A DNA stretch of 26,951 bases from S34-282 sp034422075 (GTDB taxonomy: Bacteria; Chloroflexota; Dehalococcoidia; Lucifugimonadales; Australimonadaceae): positions 1-26,951 of the forward strand of contig DAOUJX010000026.1 of assembly GCA_034422075.1 (NCBI GenBank), written 5' to 3'. Shown here piece by piece: positions 16,017-23,052 of the stretch. A program made the translations under genes and the position numbers. The notes below the pieces were generated by a model that searched no databases, was not told the DNA's origin, and saw only the letters and a list, made by a program, of their open reading frames with translations. Position 1 is the first letter of the stretch, and each line of letters begins with the position of its first letter.

Positions 16017-16511
16017 GTGGCGGGCGAGGCGGTGACCATCTACACGGACGGCGCATGCATCGGCAACCCCGGGCCGGGTGGCTACGGGGTGGTCCTCATG
16101 CACCCCTCCGGGCGCGAGGAGCTCTCCCAGGGATTCCGCACCACCACCAACAACCGCATGGAGCTGCTCGCGGCGATCGCCGGGTTGGAGGCGCTGGCGC
16201 GCCCGAGCGCCGTCACTCTCCACAGCGACTCGCGCTACGTCGTCGACGGGATGGCGAAGGGCTGGGCCAAGCGCTGGAGGGCCAACGATTGGATGCGCAA
16301 CAAGCGCGAGCCGGCCATCAACCCCGATCTCTGGGAACGGCTGCTTAGAGCGGCGAGCAGGCACGAGGTCGCGTTCAAATGGGTGCGCGGCCACGCCGGC
16401 AACCGCGAGAATGAGCGGGCCGACCGCCTCGCCAACGCCGCCGCGAGCGGGCGGGGCCTCGCGGTGGACGAGGGCTACGAGCGGCCGGCGCAGGGAGCAG
16501 CAACGCCATGA
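16017..16511 (+). CDS. rnhA: Ribonuclease HI
   Basis: The 164-residue enzyme cleaves the RNA strand of RNA-DNA hybrids. The DEDD active site is visible: Asp11 (IYTDGACIGNPG), Glu49 (TTNNRMELLA), Asp71 (LHSDSRYVVDG) and Asp136 (NERADRLAN), with His126 in VRGHAG. The start is GTG 16017, two bases after the moaA stop; an alternative GTG lies at 16032. Its end overlaps the moaC ATG (16508-16511). It is sandwiched inside a Moco operon, which is unusual. Confidence 0.95.
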   Translation: MAGEAVTIYTDGACIGNPGPGGYGVVLMHPSGREELSQGFRTTTNNRMELLAAIAGLEALARPSAVTLHSDSRYVVDGMAKGWAKRWRANDWMRNKREPAINPDLWERLLRAASRHEVAFKWVRGHAGNRENERADRLANAAASGRGLAVDEGYERPAQGAATP

Positions 16512-16990
16512 CCGAGCAACGACTCTCCCATATCGACGACGAGGGCAATGCCCGCATGGTCGACGTCGGCGCGAAGGCAGACACCGAGCGCACCGCGGCG
16601 GCAGAGGCGCTGGTGACCATGCAGCCTGCGACGCTGGCGATGATCGCCGAGGGCCTGCTCCCCAAGGGCGATGCGTTCGCCGTCGCGCGCCTCGCCGGGA
16701 TCGGCGCGGCCAAGCGCGCGTGGGAGCTCATCCCGCTCGCGCACCAGGTGCCGCTCACCCACGCCTCCGTCGATTTCGAGACAGCCGCCGGCGCCGGCAC
16801 CGTGCGCGTGCGCGCAGTAGCGCGCGCCATGGCCAAGACGGGCGTCGAGCTCGAGGCGCTGGCGGCGGCGATGCTCGCCGCGCTCACCCTGTATGACATG
16901 TGCAAGGCCGTCGACCGCGCCATGACCATCGGCCCCGTCCGCCTCCTCGAAAAGCGCGGCGGCGCGCGCGGCGATTACAGGGCGGACTAG
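16508..16990 (+). CDS. moaC: Cyclic pyranopterin monophosphate synthase MoaC
   Basis: The 160-residue protein converts 3',8-cyclo-GTP to cPMP and acts right after MoaA. It keeps HIDDEGNARMVDV at the N-terminus, KGDAF (Lys53), the catalytic His79 in LIPLAHQVPLTH, and AKTGVELEAL then LYDMCKAVD with Lys133. The usual PLCHPL segment reads PLAHQV, so the Cys and Pro next to the catalytic His are replaced while the His is retained. Overlap with rnhA is ATGA. It is probably active as the usual hexamer. Confidence 0.95.
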   Translation: MTEQRLSHIDDEGNARMVDVGAKADTERTAAAEALVTMQPATLAMIAEGLLPKGDAFAVARLAGIGAAKRAWELIPLAHQVPLTHASVDFETAAGAGTVRVRAVARAMAKTGVELEALAAAMLAALTLYDMCKAVDRAMTIGPVRLLEKRGGARGDYRAD

Positions 16991-17013
16991 GGCGCACTCC
17001 TCGCCCCGCCCCC

Positions 17014-17022
17014 TGCTATACT
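17014..17022 (+). promoter_or_regulatory. Extended -10 promoter before pheT
   Basis: TGCTATACT is a good extended -10 (TG-n-TATACT), about 40 bases before the pheT ATG at 17063. The -35 position carries no recognisable hexamer, as often in extended -10 promoters. It would let pheT-moeA be transcribed apart from the moa genes. Confidence 0.55.
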
Positions 17023-17062
17023 GCGATCGCCGCCATCCATCTACGGAGCCGCTTCCGGCTAC

Positions 17063-19468
17063 ATGAAGGTCCCCCTCACCTGGCTGGCCGACTACGTCCA
17101 GTGGACGGAACCGCCCGCCGCACTAGCGCACCGTCTCACGATGCAGGGCATCGAGACTACCTACCTGCCCGGCCCCTCGGCAGGGTGGGGAGAAAGCGTC
17201 GTCGTCGGCCGCGTGCTCGAGCTGGGCCCGCACCCCAACGCCGACCGGTTGCGGCTCGCCACCGTCGATACCGGCGCGGGGGTGAAAACGGTCGTCTGCG
17301 GCGCGCCCAACGTCGCCGCCGGACAGAACATCGCCTTCGCCGGCGTCGGCGCGCAACTCCACGACGAGCGCACGCGCGAGCTGCGCACGCTGAGCGCCGC
17401 CACCATTCGCGGCGTCGTCTCCGAGGGCATGGTCTGCTCCGAGCGCGAGCTGGGCATCAGCGACGAGCACGAGGGCATCCTGGTGCTTCCCGGCGACGCG
17501 CCCCTCGGCGCGCCCCTGGCTGCCTACTTGCCAAATGCCGATGCGCTCGAGGTGGAGGTGACGTCCAACCGCGGCGACTGCCTCTCCGTCCTGGGCGTGG
17601 CGCACGAGGTCGCCGCAGGCACCCCCCACGCCGTCAGCGAGCCCGACCTCGGCTACGCTGTATCGGGCGCGCCCAACCCCGTCGGCGTCCAGGTCGACGA
17701 CCCGGAGCTGTGCGCGCGCTACACCTGCACGGTGATCCGCGGGGTGCGCGTCGGGCCGTCGCCCGAGTGGCTCCAGCAGCGGTTGCTGGCCGCCGACCAG
17801 CGTCCCATCAACAACGTGGTCGACGTGACCAACTACGTGATGCTGGAGTACGGCCAGCCGCTCCATGCCTTCGACCTGGGCGCGGTCGCGCAGCACCGCA
17901 TCGTCGTGCGCCCTGCGCGGGAAGGGGAGCAGCTCGTCACGCTCGACGGCGTGCAGCACGAGCTGCGAGCGCCCATGCTGCTGATCGCCGACCCCGAGCG
18001 CGCCATCGGCCTCGCCGGTGTCATGGGGGGCGCGAACAGCGAGATGTCGGAGCAGACGACCGACGTCCTGCTCGAGTCGGCCACGTTCAACGGCATCAAC
18101 ACGCGCCGCACTGCTGCTGCCCTGCGATTGCGCACCGAGGCGTCGACCCGGTTCGAGAAGGGGCTTGACCCCGAGCTGGCCGAGCGCGCTGTGCGCCGCG
18201 CGACGCGCCTCATCGTCGAGGTGGCGGGCGGCGCTGCGGCGCCCGGCATCGCGGAAGACTACCCGCGCAAGGCCGGCCGCTCCGCCGTCCGCCTTACCGC
18301 GGAGCGCATGGCGCTCGTCCTCGGCGTCGAGGTGCCTATGGAGCGCGCCGCGCAGGTGCTCGAATCGCTCGGCTTCGACGTGGGCCCCGGCGGCTCAGAT
18401 GCCCTGCTCGCGACGCCGCCCTATTGGCGCACCGACGTGGGCATCGAGGACGACGTTATCGAGGAGGTGGCGCGCATCGTCGGCTACGACGCGGTGCCCG
18501 AGGTGGCGCTCGCAGGAGGCGTTCCAGAGCAGCCGGCGCAGACGGAGCGCAGCGTGCGCGAGGAGGTGCGCGACGGCCTCGTGACCGCCGGTCTCCAGGA
18601 GACGATGTCGCACAGCCTGGTCTCCGCCGACGCGCTCGGAGGCGAGGGCGCGCTTGCCGGCGAGGTCGGCGAGGCGCTCCAGGTCGCCAATCCGCTCAGC
18701 CAGGAGCAGCGCTACTTGCGCACGACGCTGCGCTGGAGCCTCCTGAGCGCGCTGGCCTCGGTGGTGCGCCATCCTCCGCGCAGCGCAGCCCTCTTCGAGG
18801 TGGGGCGCGTCTACGTTCCGTGCGCAGGTGACCTTCCTGAGGAGCGCGAGATGGCGATACTAGCGCTTGCGGGGCCGCGCGCCCGCTCCGCGCTGGCACA
18901 GATGGGCGGTGCGTACGACTTCTACGACGCGAAGGGCGTGGTCGAGCTGCTGCTCGCGCGCCTCGGCGTGCGCGCGGCGTTCGAGCGCGCAGACGACCCG
19001 CTGCTCCACCCCGGACGCGCCGCGCGCGCGGTCGTCGACGGTGAGGCGGTTGCACTCGTGGGCGAGCTGCACCCGAGCGCCCGCGCCCGCTTCGACGTCG
19101 ATGCGCCCGTCGTCGCGGTGGCGGAACTGGATGTGGGCGCGCTTGCGCGGCGCGTGCCGCGCGAGCGCCACTCCTTCGTCCCCTTTCCGCGCTACCCGGC
19201 GGCAGAGCGCGACCTCGCGTTCGTCGCCGACGCATCCGTGCCGGCGGCGGCGCTGCACGCGCTCATCGCAGGCCACCCCCTCGTCACAGGCGCCGCGCTC
19301 TTCGACCTCTTCGAGGGCAGCCCGCTGCCCGAGGGCCAACGCTCGCTGGCCTTCCGGATCGAGTTGCAGTCGGCGGAGGGGACACTGGAGGCGGAGCAGA
19401 TCAACGACGCCGTGCGCGCCATCGTCGAGAAGGTGGAGCGCGAGACGGGCGCGAGGTTGCGGGCGTAG
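17063..19468 (+). CDS. pheT: Phenylalanyl-tRNA synthetase beta subunit
   Basis: The 801-residue protein is a full-length bacterial PheT. It has the N-terminal MKVPLTWLADYV, an EMAP-type tRNA-binding domain (about 40-150, VVGRVLELGPHPNADRLRLATVDTG), the B3/B4 editing domain (about 215-375), B5, the catalytic-like core, and a C-terminal FDX-ACB anticodon domain (about 705-801, beginning FPRYPAAERDLAF). It forms a heterotetramer with PheS, which carries the active site. pheS is usually directly upstream, but here moaC precedes, so pheS must lie elsewhere. moeA starts four bases after the stop. Confidence 0.96.
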   Translation: MKVPLTWLADYVQWTEPPAALAHRLTMQGIETTYLPGPSAGWGESVVVGRVLELGPHPNADRLRLATVDTGAGVKTVVCGAPNVAAGQNIAFAGVGAQLHDERTRELRTLSAATIRGVVSEGMVCSERELGISDEHEGILVLPGDAPLGAPLAAYLPNADALEVEVTSNRGDCLSVLGVAHEVAAGTPHAVSEPDLGYAVSGAPNPVGVQVDDPELCARYTCTVIRGVRVGPSPEWLQQRLLAADQRPINNVVDVTNYVMLEYGQPLHAFDLGAVAQHRIVVRPAREGEQLVTLDGVQHELRAPMLLIADPERAIGLAGVMGGANSEMSEQTTDVLLESATFNGINTRRTAAALRLRTEASTRFEKGLDPELAERAVRRATRLIVEVAGGAAAPGIAEDYPRKAGRSAVRLTAERMALVLGVEVPMERAAQVLESLGFDVGPGGSDALLATPPYWRTDVGIEDDVIEEVARIVGYDAVPEVALAGGVPEQPAQTERSVREEVRDGLVTAGLQETMSHSLVSADALGGEGALAGEVGEALQVANPLSQEQRYLRTTLRWSLLSALASVVRHPPRSAALFEVGRVYVPCAGDLPEEREMAILALAGPRARSALAQMGGAYDFYDAKGVVELLLARLGVRAAFERADDPLLHPGRAARAVVDGEAVALVGELHPSARARFDVDAPVVAVAELDVGALARRVPRERHSFVPFPRYPAAERDLAFVADASVPAAALHALIAGHPLVTGAALFDLFEGSPLPEGQRSLAFRIELQSAEGTLEAEQINDAVRAIVEKVERETGARLRA

Positions 19469-19472
19469 CGCC

Positions 19473-20753
19473 ATGGCCACTCACGAGCGCCACCACGTCC
19501 ATCCGCACACCCCCGACATGCTCAGCGTCGAGGAGGCGCTGGAGCGCGTGCTCGCGCCCGTTGCCGAGCTCCCGGCCGCCGACGCCGCGCTGCTCGATGC
19601 CGACGGGCTCACGCTCGCAGGCGACGTCGCGGCGCCCTTCGCCATCCCGTCGCTCGACAACTCGGCGATGGACGGCTACGCGGTGCGCGCTGCGGACGTC
19701 GCGGGGGCGACGGCACAGCAGCCCGTCGCGCTGCGCGTCGTCGGGCAGGTGCAGGCGGGCGCGCTGCCCGCCGCCGCCGTCTCGGAGGGCGAGGCGGTGC
19801 GCATCATGACCGGCGCGCCCATCCCGCCTGGCGCCGATGCCATCGTGCCCTGGGAGCTGACGGACGAGGCGGAGGCGCGCACCCTGCGCGCGAGCGTCGA
19901 GGTGCGGCACGCGGCAGCGCCGGGCGATCACGTGCGCCCCGCAGGCGAGGACACGCCCGCGGGCGCCCTCGTCCTGCGCAAGGGGCGCGTGCTCGACCCG
20001 CCTTCGCTGGGGCTGCTGGCGAGCTTCGGACTGGCGCGCGTGTGCGCGGTTCGCCGGCCCCGCGTCGGCGTGCTGGCAACGGGCGACGAGTTGCTGGCGC
20101 CGGGCGAGCCGCACGAGCCGGGCAAGCTGTACGACAGCAACTCCTACGGCGTGGCCTCGGCGGTTCGGCGCTGGGGCGCAGAGCCGCTCTTCCTGGGCAT
20201 CGCGCCCGACGAGCCGCAGGCGCTGCGGCAGAAGCTGCGCGAGGGGCTAGAGACCGACCTGCTGATCACGTCGGCGGGGGTGAGCGGCGGTGCGTTCGAT
20301 CTGGTGAAGGACGCGCTGTCGGAGATGGGCGAGATCGATTTCTGGTCGGTGCGGATGCGCCCGTCGCGGCCGCTGGCGTTCGGCGCGCTGAGGCGCTCCG
20401 ACGGCGCCGCCGTGCCGCACATCGGGCTGCCGGGCAACCCGGCGAGCGCGCTCGTGGCGCTGGTCAAGTTCGCCCGTCCGGCGCTCGCCAAGATGATGGG
20501 GCGCGCCCCCGTGGGACCGCGCCGCATCGAGGCGGTCATGGACGAGCGCATCGTCAACTTCGACGGGCGGCGCGTCTATGCGCGCGTCGAGCTCGAGTGG
20601 CGGAACGGCGAGCACCATGCGCGGCTCACCGGCGCGCAGGGCTCCAATTTGCTCACCTCGGTAGCCGCCGCCGACGGCCTCGCCATCTGCCACGAGGACG
20701 CGCCCGCCGTCGAGGCGGGCGAACGAACGACGGTCGAGCTGCTCGACTGGTAG
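19473..20753 (+). CDS. moeA: Molybdopterin molybdenumtransferase MoeA
   Basis: The 426-residue enzyme inserts molybdate into adenylylated molybdopterin, the last step of Moco synthesis. Family landmarks are SLDNSAMDGYAV (about 60-71), MTGAPIPPGADAIVP, VGVLATGDELLAPGE, YDSNSYGVASAVRRWG, SAGVSGGAFDLVK and HIGLPGNPASALVAL. ATG 19473 is chosen because it lies four bases after pheT; upstream extension would run inside pheT. The N-terminus has a short His-rich tag (HERHHVHPH), possibly metal-binding. It completes a set with moaA and moaC, with pheT inserted between. Confidence 0.95.
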   Translation: MATHERHHVHPHTPDMLSVEEALERVLAPVAELPAADAALLDADGLTLAGDVAAPFAIPSLDNSAMDGYAVRAADVAGATAQQPVALRVVGQVQAGALPAAAVSEGEAVRIMTGAPIPPGADAIVPWELTDEAEARTLRASVEVRHAAAPGDHVRPAGEDTPAGALVLRKGRVLDPPSLGLLASFGLARVCAVRRPRVGVLATGDELLAPGEPHEPGKLYDSNSYGVASAVRRWGAEPLFLGIAPDEPQALRQKLREGLETDLLITSAGVSGGAFDLVKDALSEMGEIDFWSVRMRPSRPLAFGALRRSDGAAVPHIGLPGNPASALVALVKFARPALAKMMGRAPVGPRRIEAVMDERIVNFDGRRVYARVELEWRNGEHHARLTGAQGSNLLTSVAAADGLAICHEDAPAVEAGERTTVELLDW

Positions 20754-20784
20754 CTCCTATATAGAAGAGGGAGGGGAAAGGGCC

Positions 20785-21210
20785 ATGACGACGAGGGATG
20801 CCGCACGGAAGGCGCAAGCGCCCGCTGCAGAGGCGCGCTACACCATCATGCCCGAGGTGCTCGAATCGCAGGGGCGCTCGATGGCCGCCATCGTCGCCTC
20901 GCGCCTGTGCGAGGAATGCGCCGAGCACGCCGATGCGCCCCTCGCGTCCCTTTCCTATACGAAATTGCGCGCGCTCGCGCGTGAGCACTGCGCTGGCGCC
21001 CCCGACTTCGTGCCAGCGCAGGCGCCCGTCCTGGAGGCCGCGTTCCGGTTGCTGCTCATCTCGCCGGACGACGAGGTGCCGCTGAGCGTGCTCCACGAGC
21101 AGCTGACCGAGCTCTGGACGAGCGCGCTGCGGCCCCAGACCGTTACCAGCGAGGCGCTCGCCCGCGTCCTGCGCTACGACACGCGCTACGGGATCGTCGA
21201 GATCGCCTGA
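20785..21210 (+). CDS. Conserved-looking hypothetical protein of 141 residues
   Basis: I do not recognise this family. The protein is soluble and mostly helical, with a short disordered Ala-rich N-terminus, then IMPEVLESQGRSMAAIVASR, two cysteines in LCEECAEH, and a C-terminal half (PDDEVPLSVLHEQLTELWTS, then TSEALARVLRYDTRYGIVEI) that resembles a winged-helix-like or dimerisation region. ATG 20785 has a strong GGGAGGGG upstream. A TATATA (20758-20763) just before it may be a -10, so it can be transcribed separately from moeA. It ends 200 bases before infC. Confidence 0.8.
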   Translation: MTTRDAARKAQAPAAEARYTIMPEVLESQGRSMAAIVASRLCEECAEHADAPLASLSYTKLRALAREHCAGAPDFVPAQAPVLEAAFRLLLISPDDEVPLSVLHEQLTELWTSALRPQTVTSEALARVLRYDTRYGIVEIA

Positions 21211-21261
21211 GCGCCCCCGCTCCCGGCCACTCCACGACCCGCACCCACCAGATGGGAGAGG

Positions 21262-21275
21262 GAGCGCATGCGCTC
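21262..21275. repeat. 14-bp perfect palindrome upstream of infC
   Basis: GAGCGCATGCGCTC is a perfect palindrome in the 205-base gap before infC. It may be a regulator site or part of a terminator for the preceding gene; its role is unknown. Confidence 0.4.
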
Positions 21276-21368
21276 GCCTGGCCGGCCGCTTGCTCCTACG
21301 CCCCTGGCGCTTGGTGGGAGGGGGTAATGAGGGTAGGGACCACCCCTATTATGTTGCACGCACGCCTG

Positions 21369-21377
21369 TGGTACCAT
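21369..21377 (+). promoter_or_regulatory. Extended -10 promoter before infC
   Basis: TGGTACCAT (TG-n-TACCAT) is nearly the same as the rdgB element. It lies 38 bases before the infC AUA start, leaving a leader of about 30 bases with a Shine-Dalgarno. Confidence 0.5.
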
Positions 21378-21415
21378 TGGCGGTCTAGTGGCGCTCTGGC
21401 AGGAAGGGAAACGGG

Positions 21416-21988
21416 ATAGCTAAGGAATATCGCGTCAACGAACGGATCCGCACGCCGGAGGTACGGGTCGTCACCGAGCTCGGCGAGCAGCTGGGCGTCA
21501 TGCCCGTTCGCGATGCCCTCACGCTTGCCCGTGAACGCGAGCTTGACCTCGTCGAGGTCGCGCCCAACTCCGTGCCCCCCGTCTGCCGGTTGCTCGACTA
21601 CGGCAAGTTCCGCTACATCCAGAGCACCAAGGAGCGGGAGATGCGCCGCTCCACGAAGACGAGCACGATGCGCCAGGTGCGCATGCGCCCCCGCATCGGG
21701 CGACACGACATCGAGGCCAAGGAGCGCCTCATCGAGAGGCTGCTCGGCGAGGGCGCGAAGGTGCGCGTCAGCGTCCTGTTCAGGGGGCGTGAGATCGTGC
21801 ACCCCGAGCTGGCCATCAAGCTGTTGCGCGAGGTCGCGGAGACGCTGAAGGACAAGTCGAAGGTTGAGCAGCCGCCGGCGATGGAGGGGCGCATGATGAG
21901 CATCATCCTCGTCCCCGGCGCGGCGGCCAAGCAGGAAAAGGCGGCAGTAGGAGCGGTCAAAGACGATGCCGAAGATCAAGACGCATAA
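21416..21988 (+). CDS. infC: Translation initiation factor IF-3, apparent AUA start
   Basis: The 190-residue protein is a full-length IF-3: N-domain (KEYRVNERIRTPEVRVV to LVEVAPNSVPPVCRLLDYGKF), linker and C-domain (VRMRPRIGRHDIEAKERL to IVHPELAIKLL). It binds the 30S subunit, proofreads start codons and prevents subunit joining. The frame is closed upstream by TAG 21386-21388, and no ATG, GTG, TTG or CTG occurs between it and the conserved KEYRVN. The only plausible start is ATA 21416-21418, with AGGAAGG (21401-21407) eight bases upstream. infC of E. coli uses AUU for IF-3 autoregulation, so an AUA start fits. The next ATG (21500) would delete a third of the N-domain. It overlaps rpmI by 23 bases. 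Confidence 0.93.
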   Translation: MAKEYRVNERIRTPEVRVVTELGEQLGVMPVRDALTLARERELDLVEVAPNSVPPVCRLLDYGKFRYIQSTKEREMRRSTKTSTMRQVRMRPRIGRHDIEAKERLIERLLGEGAKVRVSVLFRGREIVHPELAIKLLREVAETLKDKSKVEQPPAMEGRMMSIILVPGAAAKQEKAAVGAVKDDAEDQDA

Positions 21989-22166
21989 GGGCGCGGCGCG
22001 GCGGTTCCGCACGACCGGCTCGGGCAAGCTGGTCCGCATGAAGCGCGGGAGCAGCCACCTGCGCCGCAAGAAGCCGCGCGACGTCCGCGGCCAGTACCGC
22101 GACACCGTATCCTTGAGCAAGACGCAGGAGCGGCGCGTCAAGAAGATGCTGCCCGGCATCGGCTAG
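21966..22166 (+). CDS. rpmI: Ribosomal protein bL35
   Basis: The 66-residue basic protein has the bL35 signature MPKIKTHKGAARRFRTTGSG and SHLRRKKPRDVR, and the family length. It is part of the large ribosomal subunit. It starts 23 bases inside the end of infC, so the two are translationally linked. rplT follows after 12 bases, the classic infC-rpmI-rplT order. Confidence 0.98.
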   Translation: MPKIKTHKGAARRFRTTGSGKLVRMKRGSSHLRRKKPRDVRGQYRDTVSLSKTQERRVKKMLPGIG

Positions 22167-22178
22167 GAGCACAGAGCG

Positions 22179-22535
22179 ATGGCACGAGTAACACGAGGCG
22201 TCACCGCCCACCGGCGGCATAAGAAGGTGCTGGCGCAGACGAAGGGGTACCGCGGCGCGAACAGCCGCCTCTTCCGGCGCGCGCACGAGGCGACGCTGCA
22301 CGCCCTCTCCTACGCCCGCCGCCACCGCCGCGAGCGCAAGGGCGACATGCGCCGTCTGTGGATCGTCCGCATCGGCGCCGCCGCCCGCGAGCACGGCCTC
22401 TCCTACAGCGCCTTCATGCACGGCCTCAAGAGCGCTGGCGTCGCCGTCGACCGCAAGATGCTCGCCGACCTCGCCTACGCCGATGCTGCCGCCTTCGCCC
22501 AGGTCGCCACGACGGCGAAGACGGCGCTCGCCTAA
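22179..22535 (+). CDS. rplT: Ribosomal protein bL20
   Basis: The 118-residue protein carries the bL20 pattern MARVTRGVTAHRRHKKVLAQ, GYRGANSRLFRRA, RRRERKGDMRRLWIVRIGAA and AVDRKMLADLA. It is essential for early 50S assembly and in other bacteria represses its own operon through the leader mRNA. It is the last gene of the infC operon. It is followed by a hairpin at 22570-22594. Confidence 0.98.
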   Translation: MARVTRGVTAHRRHKKVLAQTKGYRGANSRLFRRAHEATLHALSYARRHRRERKGDMRRLWIVRIGAAAREHGLSYSAFMHGLKSAGVAVDRKMLADLAYADAAAFAQVATTAKTALA

Positions 22536-22569
22536 GACGCTCGCCCCAGAGCCTAGAGACCCCCCCCAA

Positions 22570-22594
22570 CCCTCTCTTGTCGAACGAGAGAGGG
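22570..22594 (+). terminator. Stem-loop after rplT, possible terminator or dispersed repeat
   Basis: CCCTCTCT and AGAGAGGG form a perfect 8-bp stem around a 9-base loop, 35 bases after the rplT stop. It lacks an immediate T run, so it may be a weak terminator. A related CCCTCTCC/GAGAG hairpin occurs near 26742-26776, suggesting a dispersed palindromic repeat. Confidence 0.5.
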
Positions 22595-22841
22595 AGTAGA
22601 GGTGTCGCTTTCTTGTCCGCCTTCTTCCTCTTCTTTCCCCTCGGGCGGCCGCTAGGCGGCAGACAGGCATAGGGAGTGAGGGTTGTTGCCGGTAGGCTAC
22701 GAAGTTGGTCGGCAAACGTCGCGTGAAGAAACCGCGCAACATCGCCGAATACTTGTTGACTTGCCCGCTGCGGCTTGATTATCCTTTCCCAATGCCGGAT
22801 TGCTGGACGCGACTTGCTGTCGTTTCCGCGTGCGGCAGTGC
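22595..22841. other. Intergenic region before the surface-protein promoter
   Basis: No gene is seen. The region includes a long pyrimidine-rich tract (about 22609-22642) and a second possible -35 (TTGACT, 22756-22761) without a convincing -10. It leads into the strong promoter at 22842. Confidence 0.5.
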
Positions 22842-22870
22842 TTGACAGCGGGCGGGGGGTCTTGTAAAAG
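22842..22870 (+). promoter_or_regulatory. Promoter of the large surface protein
   Basis: A perfect -35 TTGACA (22842-22847) is followed after 17 bases by -10 TAAAAG (22865-22870), with TG just before it. Predicted transcription begins near 22877, leaving a long leader of about 175 bases before the GTG start of the surface protein. Confidence 0.65.
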
Positions 22871-22899
22871 TCTCTCCACCTATGGGCAGGAAAGGGCCT

Positions 22900-23049
22900 G
22901 TGACCGAGACCGAGAACCTTTCGGTTGCCAAGGAGCGGCGCACGTACTCGAGCCGCATCCAGCCTCGCATATCGTGCGGGGCGCGCGGCTCGTCCGGCGT
23001 GTTCTACCTGTCTAACGCTCACCACTCCGGATTCACCACAAGGGGGTAG
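22900..23049 (+). CDS. Possible 49-codon leader ORF
   Basis: GTG 22900, with AGGAAAGG about six bases upstream, opens a 49-codon frame (start TETENLSVAKERRTYSSRIQ). It ends at TAG 23047-23049, four bases before the surface-protein start and in the same frame register. The peptide is basic and has no recognisable domain. It could be a leader peptide coupling translation to the large gene, or chance in a structured 5' UTR. Confidence 0.35.
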   Translation: MTETENLSVAKERRTYSSRIQPRISCGARGSSGVFYLSNAHHSGFTTRG

Positions 23050-23052
23050 GAA

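Noticed and set aside
21500..21988. infC beginning at the ATG 21500
   Set aside because: This removes conserved N-domain sequence (KEYRVNERIRTPEVRVV) that is plainly encoded upstream in the same frame.
22756..22784. Second promoter (TTGACT) upstream of the surface-protein promoter
   Set aside because: The -10 at proper spacing is poor (TTATCC), so it is not listed as a promoter.
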